DNA of 64,000 nt, taken from positions 1,922,001 through 1,986,000 of the forward strand of contig CBDHCM010000006.1 in assembly GCA_965261105.1 (NCBI GenBank), in the 5' to 3' direction. The notes under the pieces are model-generated. The model saw only the letters and a program-made list of their open reading frames with translations. It was not told the origin of the DNA and searched no databases. The stretch comes from Aldehydirespirator sp965261105 (GTDB lineage Bacteria > Actinomycetota > Acidimicrobiia > Acidimicrobiales > Aldehydirespiratoraceae). Of this stretch, positions 8,179-16,206 are shown in pieces (position 1 is the stretch's first letter; each line of letters starts with the position of its first letter). The translations under genes and the position numbers were made by a program.

Positions 8179-8885
8179 CGAATCGGGTCGGCTCGCTCGA
8201 TGAGGTGGGCGCCGTTGTTGCGGGCGTTGTTCACCCCGGTCGACACCGGGTGCATCCGGATCAGGCTCGAAGGCGCCGGCATCAGCAGGCCGGCCGCGGC
8301 CTCGGCGTCGGTGCCGGCGGGATCCAGCCAGAAGTCCCAGGCGCCGGGCGGGAGCATCACCGGCATCCGGTCGTGCACCGCGGCCATGGCGTCGTTGGCT
8401 TCGCAGGTGATGATGGTGCACGAGTGCAGCTCCAACGGCTCGCCGTCGGCGTCGAGGTTGTTCTCGTCGCGCCACTGCTCCCACAGGCCCGCGAACGCGA
8501 ACGGTTCGCCGTCGGGGCGGCTGATGAACATGGGCTGCTTGCGCTTGGAGCCCTCGAGGCGCTGCCACTCGTAGAAGCCGTCGGCGGGGATGATGCAGCG
8601 CCGCCGGGTGAAGGGCACCCGGAAGGCGTTCTTTTGGGCCACGGTCTCGGCCCGGGCGTTGATCATCCGGTTGCCGATCTTGGGGTCTTTGGCCCAGAAC
8701 GGCACCAGTCCCCAGTGCAGGGTGTCGAGGCTGCGGGCGCCAGACCGCTCCCTCACGGCGTACACGGTCTGGGTCGGGGCCACGTTGTGGTTGGGCGAGA
8801 GGGCGTGCGCGGGCGGTGGCGCCAGAGCGCCGAAGTACTTGGCCAGCTCGTCGGGCGGGGTGGCCGACACGTAGCGACCGCACAT
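8172..8885 (-). CDS. SRAP domain protein (YedK/HMCES type)
   Basis: SOS-response-associated peptidase family, whose members self-process and crosslink to abasic sites in single-stranded DNA. The 237-residue protein starts MCGRY, exposing the catalytic Cys2 once the Met is removed, which fixes the start at 8885. The other conserved residues are N76 in MINARAE, E106 in GFYEW and H171 in HDRMP. The sequence is complete, so it should be active. It is convergent with the HIT gene, and its stop lies inside the 8132-8178 inverted repeat. Confidence 0.95.
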   Translation of the reverse strand: MCGRYVSATPPDELAKYFGALAPPPAHALSPNHNVAPTQTVYAVRERSGARSLDTLHWGLVPFWAKDPKIGNRMINARAETVAQKNAFRVPFTRRRCIIPADGFYEWQRLEGSKRKQPMFISRPDGEPFAFAGLWEQWRDENNLDADGEPLELHSCTIITCEANDAMAAVHDRMPVMLPPGAWDFWLDPAGTDAEAAAGLLMPAPSSLIRMHPVSTGVNNARNNGAHLIERADPIRN

Positions 8886-8948
8886 GGGCTGCGAAGCTAC
8901 TGGGAACAAGCGCGGGTGGTTCGTTATCGCCTCGCGGTGAGGCGCCGT

Positions 8949-9004
8949 GTTTCCCGCTCTTGTTCGCTGCGCTCACGGGCCGCTCGGGCCACGGCCTCGC
9001 TCAG
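8949..9004 (-). repeat. dispersed 56-bp repeat, inverted copy
   Basis: Complete copy of the element seen at 5908-5963, in opposite orientation. It ends on the TGA stop of the nitronate monooxygenase gene: the repeat's CTGAGCGAGG supplies the stop. A short hairpin (CGCCTC/GAGGCG, 8928-8944) lies just outside its far end. Confidence 0.9.
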
Positions 9005-10116
9005 CGTCCCGCGGGATCCTCTTGAGCTTCGGTCTTGCCGCTCGGCCTCTGGCGCGGCGGCGGAGCGACCCGATCGAGGGCGGCCACCGCGTCGGCCACG
9101 ATGCGCTCGATCAGCTCGGCGCAGGTGGGCAGGTCGTCCACCACTCCAACGCACTGGCCGGTGGGCAGGATCCCAGCGTCGATGTCGCCGTTCACCATGG
9201 TCGCTCTGGTGAGCATGGGGGCGTTGGCCGCCATGGCCGTCTGGCTGAGTGTGAGCCCCTGGCTGCGCCTCATGGCCAGCCCCTCTCGCAGCAGGGCCGA
9301 CATGCTCATGCCGGTGAGTTCCCGGAAGCGCCAGGCGTTGGCGGCGGCGCGGGCGAGGCGGGTCAGCGGGGCCGACTCGAGCGAGTCGACGAGGCCGGTG
9401 CGGATCACTCTCTGGGGCTTGCCGTCGATGCTGCTCGACACGACGGTGCCGGTGACGGGCGTACCCAGGTACACGGCCTTCACTGCGTCGGGCACCTTCG
9501 AGTCGGCGGTGAGCAGGAAGCGAGTGCCCATGGCGACGCCGTCGGCGCCCCAGGCCAGAGCCGCGGCCAAGCCTCGGCCATCATGAAAGCCGCCGGCGGC
9601 GATGACCGGGATGTCCACAGCGTCGATGACCTGGGGCAGCAGCAGCGACGTCGGAATGATGCCGGTGTGCCCACCGCCCTCGCCGCCTTGGCACAGGACG
9701 GCGTCCACTCCCAGCTCGGCCATCTTCTCGGCATGGCGGCGGGCGCCCACGGTGGGCATCACCAGCACCCCGCCGTCTCGCAGCCGCTTCACCACCCCCG
9801 CGGGGGGCGGGCCGGCGAAGCTGGCCACCCGCACGCCGGCGTCGACCAGCCGGTCGGCTCGGTCGGCCAGATCGGCAGCATCGGGGCGCAGGTTCACCCC
9901 GAAAGGCCGCTCGGTGCGAGACCGGACCTCCGCAATCGCGGCGTCCATCTCGTCGATGGTCATGGTGGCCGAGGCCAGGATCCCGAGCCCGCCCGCCTCC
10001 GCGGTGCCGGTTGCCAGCGACGGGCCGGCCACCCAGCCCATGCCGGTCTGCACGATGGGATAGGAGACGCCGAACAGTTCCGTGGCCCGGGTCTGGAGCC
10101 GGGGATCGACTCTCAC
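9001..10116 (-). CDS. nitronate monooxygenase family flavoprotein
   Basis: FMN-dependent (beta/alpha)8 enzyme that oxidises alkyl nitronates or related acidic C-H compounds. Family marks in the 371 residues are YPIVQTGMGWVAGPSLA at the N-terminus, AEAGGLGILASATM, PFGVNL, LCQGGEGGGHTG carrying the catalytic His at about 150, and IPVIAAGGFHDGRGLAAAL for phosphate binding. The start is GTG 10116. Its stop codon is provided by the 56-bp dispersed repeat. It is divergent from selD, with 300 bp and two palindromic repeats between them. The physiological substrate is unknown. Confidence 0.87.
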   Translation of the reverse strand: MRVDPRLQTRATELFGVSYPIVQTGMGWVAGPSLATGTAEAGGLGILASATMTIDEMDAAIAEVRSRTERPFGVNLRPDAADLADRADRLVDAGVRVASFAGPPPAGVVKRLRDGGVLVMPTVGARRHAEKMAELGVDAVLCQGGEGGGHTGIIPTSLLLPQVIDAVDIPVIAAGGFHDGRGLAAALAWGADGVAMGTRFLLTADSKVPDAVKAVYLGTPVTGTVVSSSIDGKPQRVIRTGLVDSLESAPLTRLARAAANAWRFRELTGMSMSALLREGLAMRRSQGLTLSQTAMAANAPMLTRATMVNGDIDAGILPTGQCVGVVDDLPTCAELIERIVADAVAALDRVAPPPRQRPSGKTEAQEDPAGR

Positions 10117-10416
10117 GGCTGCACCCTACCGGTCGCTCCCCTGCCCCTTCGGCGGCCGGAGCCACCGTCCCCCGGCGCTGCAGAGCGGGTCGCGCCGGCC
10201 GCTCGCCGGCCCGAGCCCTGGCCGAGGGGGGCGCACAGTCCGCGGGCGCTGCACAGCGGTGCGCGCTGGTCCGCTGACATACAGGTCACCGGAGCGATCA
10301 GGGCGCACAGTCCGCGGGCGCTGCACAGCGGTGCGCGTATCCTGCGGATGTCCAGTCCTGTCCGGGCTCCTGCCCCGCGGGACGCCGCCACCGGTACGCG
10401 AGAGGGGGTGACTGCG
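10117..10416. other. intergenic region between nitronate monooxygenase and selD
   Basis: This 300-bp divergent region encodes nothing convincing. It contains two exact 36-bp palindromic repeats (10230-10265 and 10302-10337) and a weaker related sequence near 10160-10195. The selD ribosome-binding site GAGGGGGTG (10402-10410) lies at its right end. Confidence 0.6.
10230..10337. repeat. two direct copies of a 36-bp nested palindrome
   Basis: Copies at 10230-10265 and 10302-10337 are identical. Each has outer arms GCGCAC/GTGCGC and an inner CGCTG-CA-CAGCG palindrome, so it can form a cruciform or RNA hairpin. Separated by 36 bp upstream of selD, they could be operator sites or a dispersed genomic repeat. 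Confidence 0.8.
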
Positions 10417-11451
10417 ATGGCCCGACGGCTCACAGAGTTCAGCCACGGCGCTGGTTGAGGCTGCAAGATCGCCCCCGGCGATCTCGCGCACGTCGTGCGC
10501 GGCCTCACCCCCGATCCCCCGCCGGAGTTGCTCGTCGGCTTGGCCACCGGCGACGACGCCGCCGTGTGGCGCATCGGCCGCGGGCGCGCCCTGGTGCTGA
10601 CCGCCGACTTCATCACCCCGGTGGTGGACGACGCCCGCACTTGGGGCCGCATCGCGGCCACCAACTCGGTGTCTGACGTGTACGCCATGGGCGGTAGACC
10701 CCTGCTGGCGCTGAACCTGGTGGCGTGGAACTTCGAGGAGTTGTCCAACGACCTGCTGGCCGAGGTGCTCGCAGGAGGCGAGGACGCGGCCCGGGCCGGC
10801 GGCTTCGCGGTGGGCGGGGGCCACACGGTGGACGACCCGGAGCCGAAGTACGGGATGGCGGTGCTGGGCGAGGTTGACCCGTCGCGCATGCTCACCAACT
10901 CCGGGCTGCGGCCAGGCAACGCGCTGGTGCTGACCAAGCCGCTGGGCACTGGGGTGATCTCCACCGCCGTCAAGCGGGGCGCGGCCCCCACTCAGGCGGT
11001 GGATCGCGCCGTTCGGGAGATGACCCGAGCCAACGACGCCGCGGCGGCGGCCGCTCTGCGCCACGGCGCCACCGCGGCCACCGACGTCACCGGGTTCGGC
11101 CTGCTGGGCCACGGCCTGCGCATGGCCCAGGAATCGGGTGTCGACCTCGAGATCTCCGCCGGAGAGGTGCCGTTCATGGAGGGTGCCCGCCAGCTTGCCG
11201 CGCTGGGCATGGTGCCCGGCGGCACCGGCCGGAACCTCGACTGGGTGTCGCCGCATCTGGACGCCGGCGACGTTAGCGATGTGTCGGTGACCCTGCTGGC
11301 CGACGCTCAGACCTCGGGTGGGCTGCTGCTCGGCATGGTCAGCCGCGACGCGGGCCTTGCGGCGGTGACCGAGCTACGAGCCTCCGGCCATGACGCTGCG
11401 GTCATCGGCGACGCCACCGAGGGCTCCGGCCAAATCCGCCTGCATCCCTGA
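10417..11451 (+). CDS. selD: selenide, water dikinase with selenocysteine at residue 14
   Basis: Makes selenophosphate from selenide and ATP, the selenium donor for selenocysteine and selenouridine. Reading from ATG 10417 behind GAGGGGGTG gives MARRLTEFSHGAG, then UGA (10456-10458), then GCKIAPGDLAHVV. In SelD this exact place holds the catalytic Cys or Sec before G-C-K, so the UGA is read as Sec14. Downstream the ATP-binding features are intact: GDDAAVWR, SVSDVYAMGGRPLLALNL, GGHTVDDPEPKYG, LTKPLGTGVIST and DVTGFGLLGH. Total length is 344 residues, normal for SelD. A call from the in-frame GTG at 10495 would lose the first 26 residues including the active site. The neighbours are unrelated; selA, selB and tRNA-Sec must be elsewhere. 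Confidence 0.95.
10459..10500 (+). promoter_or_regulatory. candidate bacterial SECIS element in selD
   Basis: Directly after the selD UGA come two perfect hairpins: GATCGCC-CCC-GGCGATC (10467-10483) and GCGCAC-GUC-GUGCGC (10486-10500). The second places a G-first apical loop 34 nt behind the UGA, inside the 16-37 nt range known for bacterial SECIS elements. Either or a coaxial stack could recruit SelB. Confidence 0.65.
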
Positions 11452-11459
11452 CGGAAGGG

Positions 11460-12263
11460 TCAGTCCAGAAGGTCGGGCTGCTCCCTGACTATCTCGGTGT
11501 AGAGGGGCTGGAAGGTGAACCACATGGCCAAGCCGCTGCCGACCATTGAGTAGGTGCGGCGGGCGACCTCGTCACCGATGTCGATCGGGTCGCCGGCGGC
11601 CTCGGCCAGCAGCTGGGACTGGCAGGCCCGGTCCATCGCGACGAAGGCGGCGGCTGCGGCGTCCACGGAGGAACCAACGGTCAGCAGCCCGTGATTCTGC
11701 AGGATGGCGGCCTTGAACTCGCCCAGTGCGGCCGCTATGCGCTTGCCCTCGTCGAGCTCCAGCACGACTCCGCTGAAACCGTCGAAGATCGTGTGGTCGT
11801 CGTAGAAGGCGCAGGCGTCCTGGGTCAGCGGGCGCAGCAGCCGTCCCAGCGTCGAGAACGTCTTCCCGTGCATGGAGTGGGAGTGGGCCGCGGCGACCAC
11901 ATCGGGCCGGGCGGCGTGTATCTGGGAGTGGATGGCGAAGGCCGCGCCGTTCAGCAGCGCGCCCTCGCCGTCGATGATGGTCCCGTTCGAGTCCGCCCGG
12001 ATCAGGCTCGACGCGGTGATGTGGGAGAACGGCACGCCCCACGGGTTGACCCAGAACGTCTCTGGATCCTCGGGATCCCGCACGGTGACGTGGCCGGCCG
12101 CGCCCACCGCGCCGTCCTCGAAGCCGAGCTTGGCGAAGATCCGGTAGGTGGCGGCCAGGCGCTGCTTGCGGTGCTGCCGCTCCTCCTGCACCGTGTCGAA
12201 GGTGGGCAGGTACCACTCCGGCTCCAGCCCCGATGCGTCGCCGGTCTCGCGCTCAGTGGTCAT
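11460..12263 (-). CDS. class II aldolase/adducin family protein
   Basis: Zinc-dependent aldolase/epimerase fold of 267 residues. The metal-binding AAAHSHSMHG (H127, H129) and the conserved ILQNHGLLTVG strand are present, together with the N-terminal GHVTVRDPE..FWVNPWG that replaces the usual GN-S motif. Class II aldolases act on fuculose- or ribulose-phosphates, but many paralogs with this N-terminus are uncharacterised. It is convergent with selD (8 bp between stops). The substrate is not predictable. Confidence 0.85.
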   Translation of the reverse strand: MTTERETGDASGLEPEWYLPTFDTVQEERQHRKQRLAATYRIFAKLGFEDGAVGAAGHVTVRDPEDPETFWVNPWGVPFSHITASSLIRADSNGTIIDGEGALLNGAAFAIHSQIHAARPDVVAAAHSHSMHGKTFSTLGRLLRPLTQDACAFYDDHTIFDGFSGVVLELDEGKRIAAALGEFKAAILQNHGLLTVGSSVDAAAAAFVAMDRACQSQLLAEAAGDPIDIGDEVARRTYSMVGSGLAMWFTFQPLYTEIVREQPDLLD

Positions 12264-12329
12264 GGCCTGATCGTAGCGCCGGCCCGCTGGCAGCTCGCGA
12301 CGGGCCGCACCACGGCTCGATCATCAGAC

Positions 12330-13439
12330 CTACACCGATTGGGCGACGGTTCTGGTGGTGAAGACGCCGATGGCGGCGACGAGCATCAAGGTGCCGCCGA
12401 CCATTCCCAGGACGGTGGCTCCGGCGCTGTCGAGGAGCAGGCCCCCGAGCAGCGGACCGCCGGCGCGGCCCGCAGCCATGAACGCCTGGGCATCCCCCAC
12501 CCGTTCCTGGGGATAGCGAGAGCGGCTGGCCAGCACCTCGAACACGCCCGGGATTGCAGCCCAGAAGAAGAACCCCCACACCACTAGGGCACCGAGGAAC
12601 AACCAAGCCCAGTCGGTGGTGGCGACCACAATCGCGCAGACCGCGGTCGCAGCCATCCACTGGCTCGGGATCTTGCGGGTGGCCCTCATGCGGGCACCGG
12701 GGATGGCCACGGCTGCGTTGAGGCTGAACCCCGCCGCGACCAGCACCACAGACAGCCCAGGGTCGCCCGTCCCCAGCACCACCGCGTAGATGAACACCGC
12801 CGATCCGCCCAGGGTGAACAAGCCCAAGCAGGCCAGCAGCACCCGGGCCGCGGGCACCGCCCGGTGGCGCGCCCGCTCCCTGGGAAGCTCCCTCACCTCG
12901 CTGCGGTACCCGAACGCCAGCGGGATTAGAGACACAGCCGCCAGCGCGGCGAACACCAGCCGCGCTCCGCCTGCCTCCAGAAGAATCGAGACCACCGGCG
13001 CGGCGACCACGCCTACCACGGGACCGGCCACGGCCACGTCGCCCATGCGGCGGTCATCGCCGAAGGCCTGCACCCAGCCGTACCAGGCCAGCAGGCCCAG
13101 GGCCACGCCGTTGACGAGGCGCAGCGACACCAGTAGGGCGAAGGTGGGCAGGGCCGCCGAGGCGAGGTTGGCGACGGCGGCCGCCCCCAACGCGGCTACG
13201 AAGACCGGCTCTCTCGGCTGCAGGCATCGCCCGGCACCCCAGGAGGCGATCACAAAACCGCCGAGCTGGAACACGCCGATCATCGATGCCGCGCCGAGGC
13301 CCATGCTGTAGTGCTCGGCGATCTCGGGCAGCAGGAACGGCGTCGACACGAAGGCGACGACGCTGAACCCGACCGCGAGCAGGATGCCGACCTTGACGGT
13401 CGGGCGCAGCAGGTAGACGAGCCGAACGGGACTCTGCAC
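12330..13439 (-). CDS. MFS transporter
   Basis: A 369-residue integral membrane protein of the major facilitator superfamily with about 11-12 hydrophobic segments and no long cytoplasmic domain. The N-terminal half begins VKVGILLAVGFSVVAFVST, and short basic loops separate the helices. GTG 13439 is the start. No partner gene hints at the cargo; the class II aldolase gene lies 66 bp downstream on the same strand. Upstream is a three-unit tandem repeat. Confidence 0.8.
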   Translation of the reverse strand: MQSPVRLVYLLRPTVKVGILLAVGFSVVAFVSTPFLLPEIAEHYSMGLGAASMIGVFQLGGFVIASWGAGRCLQPREPVFVAALGAAAVANLASAALPTFALLVSLRLVNGVALGLLAWYGWVQAFGDDRRMGDVAVAGPVVGVVAAPVVSILLEAGGARLVFAALAAVSLIPLAFGYRSEVRELPRERARHRAVPAARVLLACLGLFTLGGSAVFIYAVVLGTGDPGLSVVLVAAGFSLNAAVAIPGARMRATRKIPSQWMAATAVCAIVVATTDWAWLFLGALVVWGFFFWAAIPGVFEVLASRSRYPQERVGDAQAFMAAGRAGGPLLGGLLLDSAGATVLGMVGGTLMLVAAIGVFTTRTVAQSV

Positions 13440-13481
13440 CAGCCGACGCTACCGGCGCCGCCCGCGCGGCAAGTGTGGGCA

Positions 13482-13664
13482 GGGGGGCCACCAGGCGTGA
13501 CACTTGGCACACTTGCCGGTTGGCGCGGCCGTACCGGCCAACCGGTCCAATTCGGGGGGCCACCAGGCGTGACACTTGGCACACTTGCCGGTTGGCGCGG
13601 CCGTACCGGCCAACCGGTCCAATTCGGGGGGCCACCAGGCGTGACACTTGGCACACTTGCCGGC
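13482..13664. repeat. 72-bp tandem repeat, two full and one partial copy
   Basis: Units start at 13482, 13554 and 13626 with GGGGGGCCACCAGGCGTG; the third stops after about 39 bp. Each full unit holds the inverted repeat GCCGGTTGGC/GCCAACCGGT around 12 nt and a tandem AAGTGT pair. The copies are essentially identical. It occupies most of the 322-bp divergent gap (13440-13761) between the MFS and SDR genes; no gene is seen there. Confidence 0.9.
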
Positions 13665-13761
13665 CCGGCGCGCCGGGATGGGCACGCACGCTGCCGGATC
13701 GGCCGCGGATGTGCCATTCTCAACAGGGGCCGAATCCGAGGCTCCAGGTGAAGGAGGGACC

Positions 13762-14532
13762 ATGAGGCTCGAGGGGAAGGTCGCGCTCATCACCGGCACC
13801 GCCGGCGGCATCGGGCGGGCCACCGCGCTGCGCTTCGCCCAGGAGGGCGCCCGGATCGTGGCGGCCGACATCGCCGAGGCCAACCACGAGACCGTCGAGC
13901 TGATCCGAGCGGCCGGGGGCGAGGCCACCGCGGTGCGCGCCGACGTGTCCGACGACACACAGGTCGCGCTGGCGGTGAAGACCGCGGAGGCCGCCTACGG
14001 GAGCCTCGACATCGCCTTCAACAACGCCGGCATCATGCTCGCCGATGACGCCGACGCCGTCGCAACCACCACCGAGACCATCGACAAGACCCTGGCCGTG
14101 AACCTCAAGGGCGTGCTGTACTGCTGCCGGCACCAGATCCCGGCCATGCGGAGGGCCGGAGCCGGCTCCATCATCAACACCGCGTCCTTCGTGGCGTCCG
14201 TGGGCGCGGCCACGCCCCAGATCGCCTACACCGCGTCGAAGGGCGCTGTGCTGTCGCTGACCCGCGAGCTGGCCGTGACACACGCCCGCGAGAACATCCG
14301 CGTCAACGCCCTGTCCCCGGGGCCGCTGCGCACCGAACTGCTGATGTCCTACCTAGACACCGAGGAGAAGCGCCGGCGCCGGCTGGTGCACGTGCCCATG
14401 GGCCGCTTCGGCGAGGCCGCCGAGATGGCTGCCGCCGCGTTGTTCCTGGCGTCGGACGACTCCTCCTATATGACTGGTGCCAATTTACTGGTCGACGGAG
14501 GACTCACCGCCGCGTACGTCACCCCGGAGTGA
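13762..14532 (+). CDS. SDR family oxidoreductase
   Basis: Classical NAD(P)-dependent short-chain dehydrogenase of 256 residues. Cofactor motif TGTAGGIG at 11-18, NNAG at 87-90, catalytic S142, Y156 and K160 (YTASK), and the VDGG C-terminal signature are all present. ATG 13762 follows a strong AAGGAGGG (13751-13758). D36 after the second strand (VAADIAEA) favours NAD(H). Substrate unknown. Confidence 0.92.
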   Translation: MRLEGKVALITGTAGGIGRATALRFAQEGARIVAADIAEANHETVELIRAAGGEATAVRADVSDDTQVALAVKTAEAAYGSLDIAFNNAGIMLADDADAVATTTETIDKTLAVNLKGVLYCCRHQIPAMRRAGAGSIINTASFVASVGAATPQIAYTASKGAVLSLTRELAVTHARENIRVNALSPGPLRTELLMSYLDTEEKRRRRLVHVPMGRFGEAAEMAAAALFLASDDSSYMTGANLLVDGGLTAAYVTPE

Positions 14533-14656
14533 ACAACATCTCACATCTGGATGCCGCAACATCCAAGACGCCGACGCTCAACCTCTCGCTGTTTTGTTCC
14601 CGCTCTCGTTTTCAGCCTGTGACAAATGGCGTCGCGGGTCAGGCAGATGTGGACCG

Positions 14657-15130
14657 TCAATCTTCCTGGCCGGATCGCTCGGCTTGGGCGCTCAACTCAG
14701 CCGCGATGGAACGACGTTCAGACTCATCGAGGTCCTTGAATGCCTTGACGTCGGCCAGCAGGATCCTGCGTCGATTGCCGACACGGCGGAATGGGATTCT
14801 GCGCTCGTCCAAGAGCTTGACCAGATATGGACGAGACACGTTGAGCATGTCGGCCGTCTGCTGGGTCGTCAACTCGGCCTCCACCGGCGAAAGTGCCACC
14901 GCGTTGCCGCTAGCGGTCTCGGCCAGCATGTGGGCGAGCAGTCTGAGGGCGTCAACAGGCACGTCAAGCACTGTTTCGTCGTCTCCCGCGACCAATGACA
15001 ACGACGCAGCACACGCCTCGGGGTGCCGGTCCAGGAACTGCACAAGGGCATCCGCCGCGTGGGCTGCCTGACCCGAGAGGGCCTCGTCGGGAACCGCCAG
15101 ACGATGTTTCGAGGGCACGGTACTGGTCAC
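14657..15130 (-). CDS. HTH (excisionase-type) DNA-binding protein, orphan antitoxin-like
   Basis: A 157-residue protein with a C-terminal winged helix of the excisionase/HTH_17 type: LTTQQTADMLNVSRPYLVKL followed by the basic wing RRVGNRRRILLADV. In many actinobacteria this architecture is the antitoxin encoded directly before a PIN-domain toxin. Here the expected toxin is absent: only 124 bp without a credible frame separate its stop from the SDR gene. So it may be an orphan antitoxin or a stand-alone regulator. The DNA upstream (15131-15480) is unusually AT-rich. Confidence 0.7.
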   Translation of the reverse strand: MTSTVPSKHRLAVPDEALSGQAAHAADALVQFLDRHPEACAASLSLVAGDDETVLDVPVDALRLLAHMLAETASGNAVALSPVEAELTTQQTADMLNVSRPYLVKLLDERRIPFRRVGNRRRILLADVKAFKDLDESERRSIAAELSAQAERSGQED

Positions 15131-15489
15131 AAGCCTCCTCTCCTAGCGAGACAGCAGCACGGCAATCACCGCGTCTGTGTCGCTTGGACCAACAGCATTC
15201 ATGTCCATCACAGTGCCAATCATTCCATACTTATCGGAGGCTCTCATAATGCTACTGGTGCCAGCAATCGTCGCTAGGATATTAACTGTTGTGTTGTGCA
15301 CAGTTGCCCACCATTCTTTACTATAGTGTTGGCGCTTTTATCTTAGTGTGATGGGTCTATAATGTTAGACCGGGTAGCAGGTTGTCGAAATAGCTGACTC
15401 AAGGATTCTGTAGAGGCTGCGCGGAAACGATGCTTCTATGTTTGTCAAGTGTTGATTGTGGCGTGTTGGAGTAGTCGGTAGATCTGGCG
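15131..15489. other. AT-rich intergenic stretch
   Basis: No credible gene. Base composition is clearly lower in GC than the rest of the window, especially 15195-15380. It contains the inverted repeat GGTCTA-6-TAGACC (15354-15371). It may carry the promoter of the HTH gene, and it joins the decayed decarboxylase at its right end, consistent with acquired or decaying DNA. Confidence 0.5.
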
Positions 15490-16183
15490 GGCGGTGCAGC
15501 GATCCGGTGACGTAGAAGCGACCGTCGGAGTTGATGGTGGCGATCAGGGCGTCGGTGGGCGCGTTGCCGCCGCGGTGGGGGCGTTGCCGCCGCGGCGGGC
15601 GAACGGCACCATGGCGAAGGGCATGGGAGCGATCAGCTCCAGATCCGGATGGCTGTCGATGTGCGCCGCCAGCGCCTGGGCCCAATCCACGTGGGACCGG
15701 ATCATGCTGCGAAGCCCTTCGGCGCCGAAGGATCTCAGCACGAACCACAGCTTCAGCGACCTGAAGGGGCGGCTCAGCGGCAGATGCCAGTCCCGGTAGT
15801 CGATGACCGCCCCGGAATCCGACGCCTCGTTGCGGAGGCAGGGCGGAAGCACGCTCAGCGTTTCAGTCAGCGGGCGACGGTCTGCCACCCGCATGACCGA
15901 GCATCCCACGGTGGTGGCCGGCCACTTGTGGGGGTTGAAGGTGTAGCTGTCGACCAGCTCGAGCCCGTCCTGGTGGTGGCGGAAATCCTCACAGATCATG
16001 GCCGAGCCAGCATAGGCGGCAGCGACGTGGTGCCACACATTGTCGGGTCTGGCGATCTCGCCCAGGGCGCGCACCGGGTGCACTCCGGGGGTGCCGGCAG
16101 TCCCCAGCGCCGAGCAGGGGAGGGCAGGCTCGAGTCCGGCCCGCCGGTCCGACGCGATCGGGGGCGAGGCGCACGACCACGCC
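15490..16183 (-). pseudogene. PLP-dependent aromatic amino acid decarboxylase remnant
   Basis: C-terminal half of a group II (DDC/tyrosine decarboxylase type) enzyme. SYTFNPHKW carries the PLP lysine, preceded by HPVRALGEIARP and VAAAYAGSAM and followed by RDWHLPLSRPFRSLKLWFVL. The N-terminal half is missing: homology starts at RRAGLEPALPCSALG near 16170 and the sequence then switches to unrelated DNA. The frame is broken at 15561-15595 by a 20-bp tandem duplication. Removing one copy restores FARRGGNAPTDALIATINSD, continuous with the second frame. A second diverged remnant of the same family lies at 57826-58036. Confidence 0.85.
15561..15600. repeat. 20-bp tandem duplication causing a frameshift
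   Basis: GCGTTGCCGCCGCGG occurs at 15561-15575 and again at 15581-15595, a 20-bp period. The extra 20 bp shift the decarboxylase frame by two, matching the observed break exactly. Confidence 0.85.
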
Positions 16184-16206
16184 GTCCATCAGGACAGCGC
16201 CGTTCT

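Noticed and set aside
13449..13700. Minus-strand frame across the 72-bp repeat with repeated CAKCHAWWPP, which looks like a multi-heme CxxCH protein
   Set aside because: The unit is 24 codons long, so every frame stays open. The sequence lies in a divergent promoter gap, has no start signal or secretion signal, and the motif is explained by the DNA repeat.
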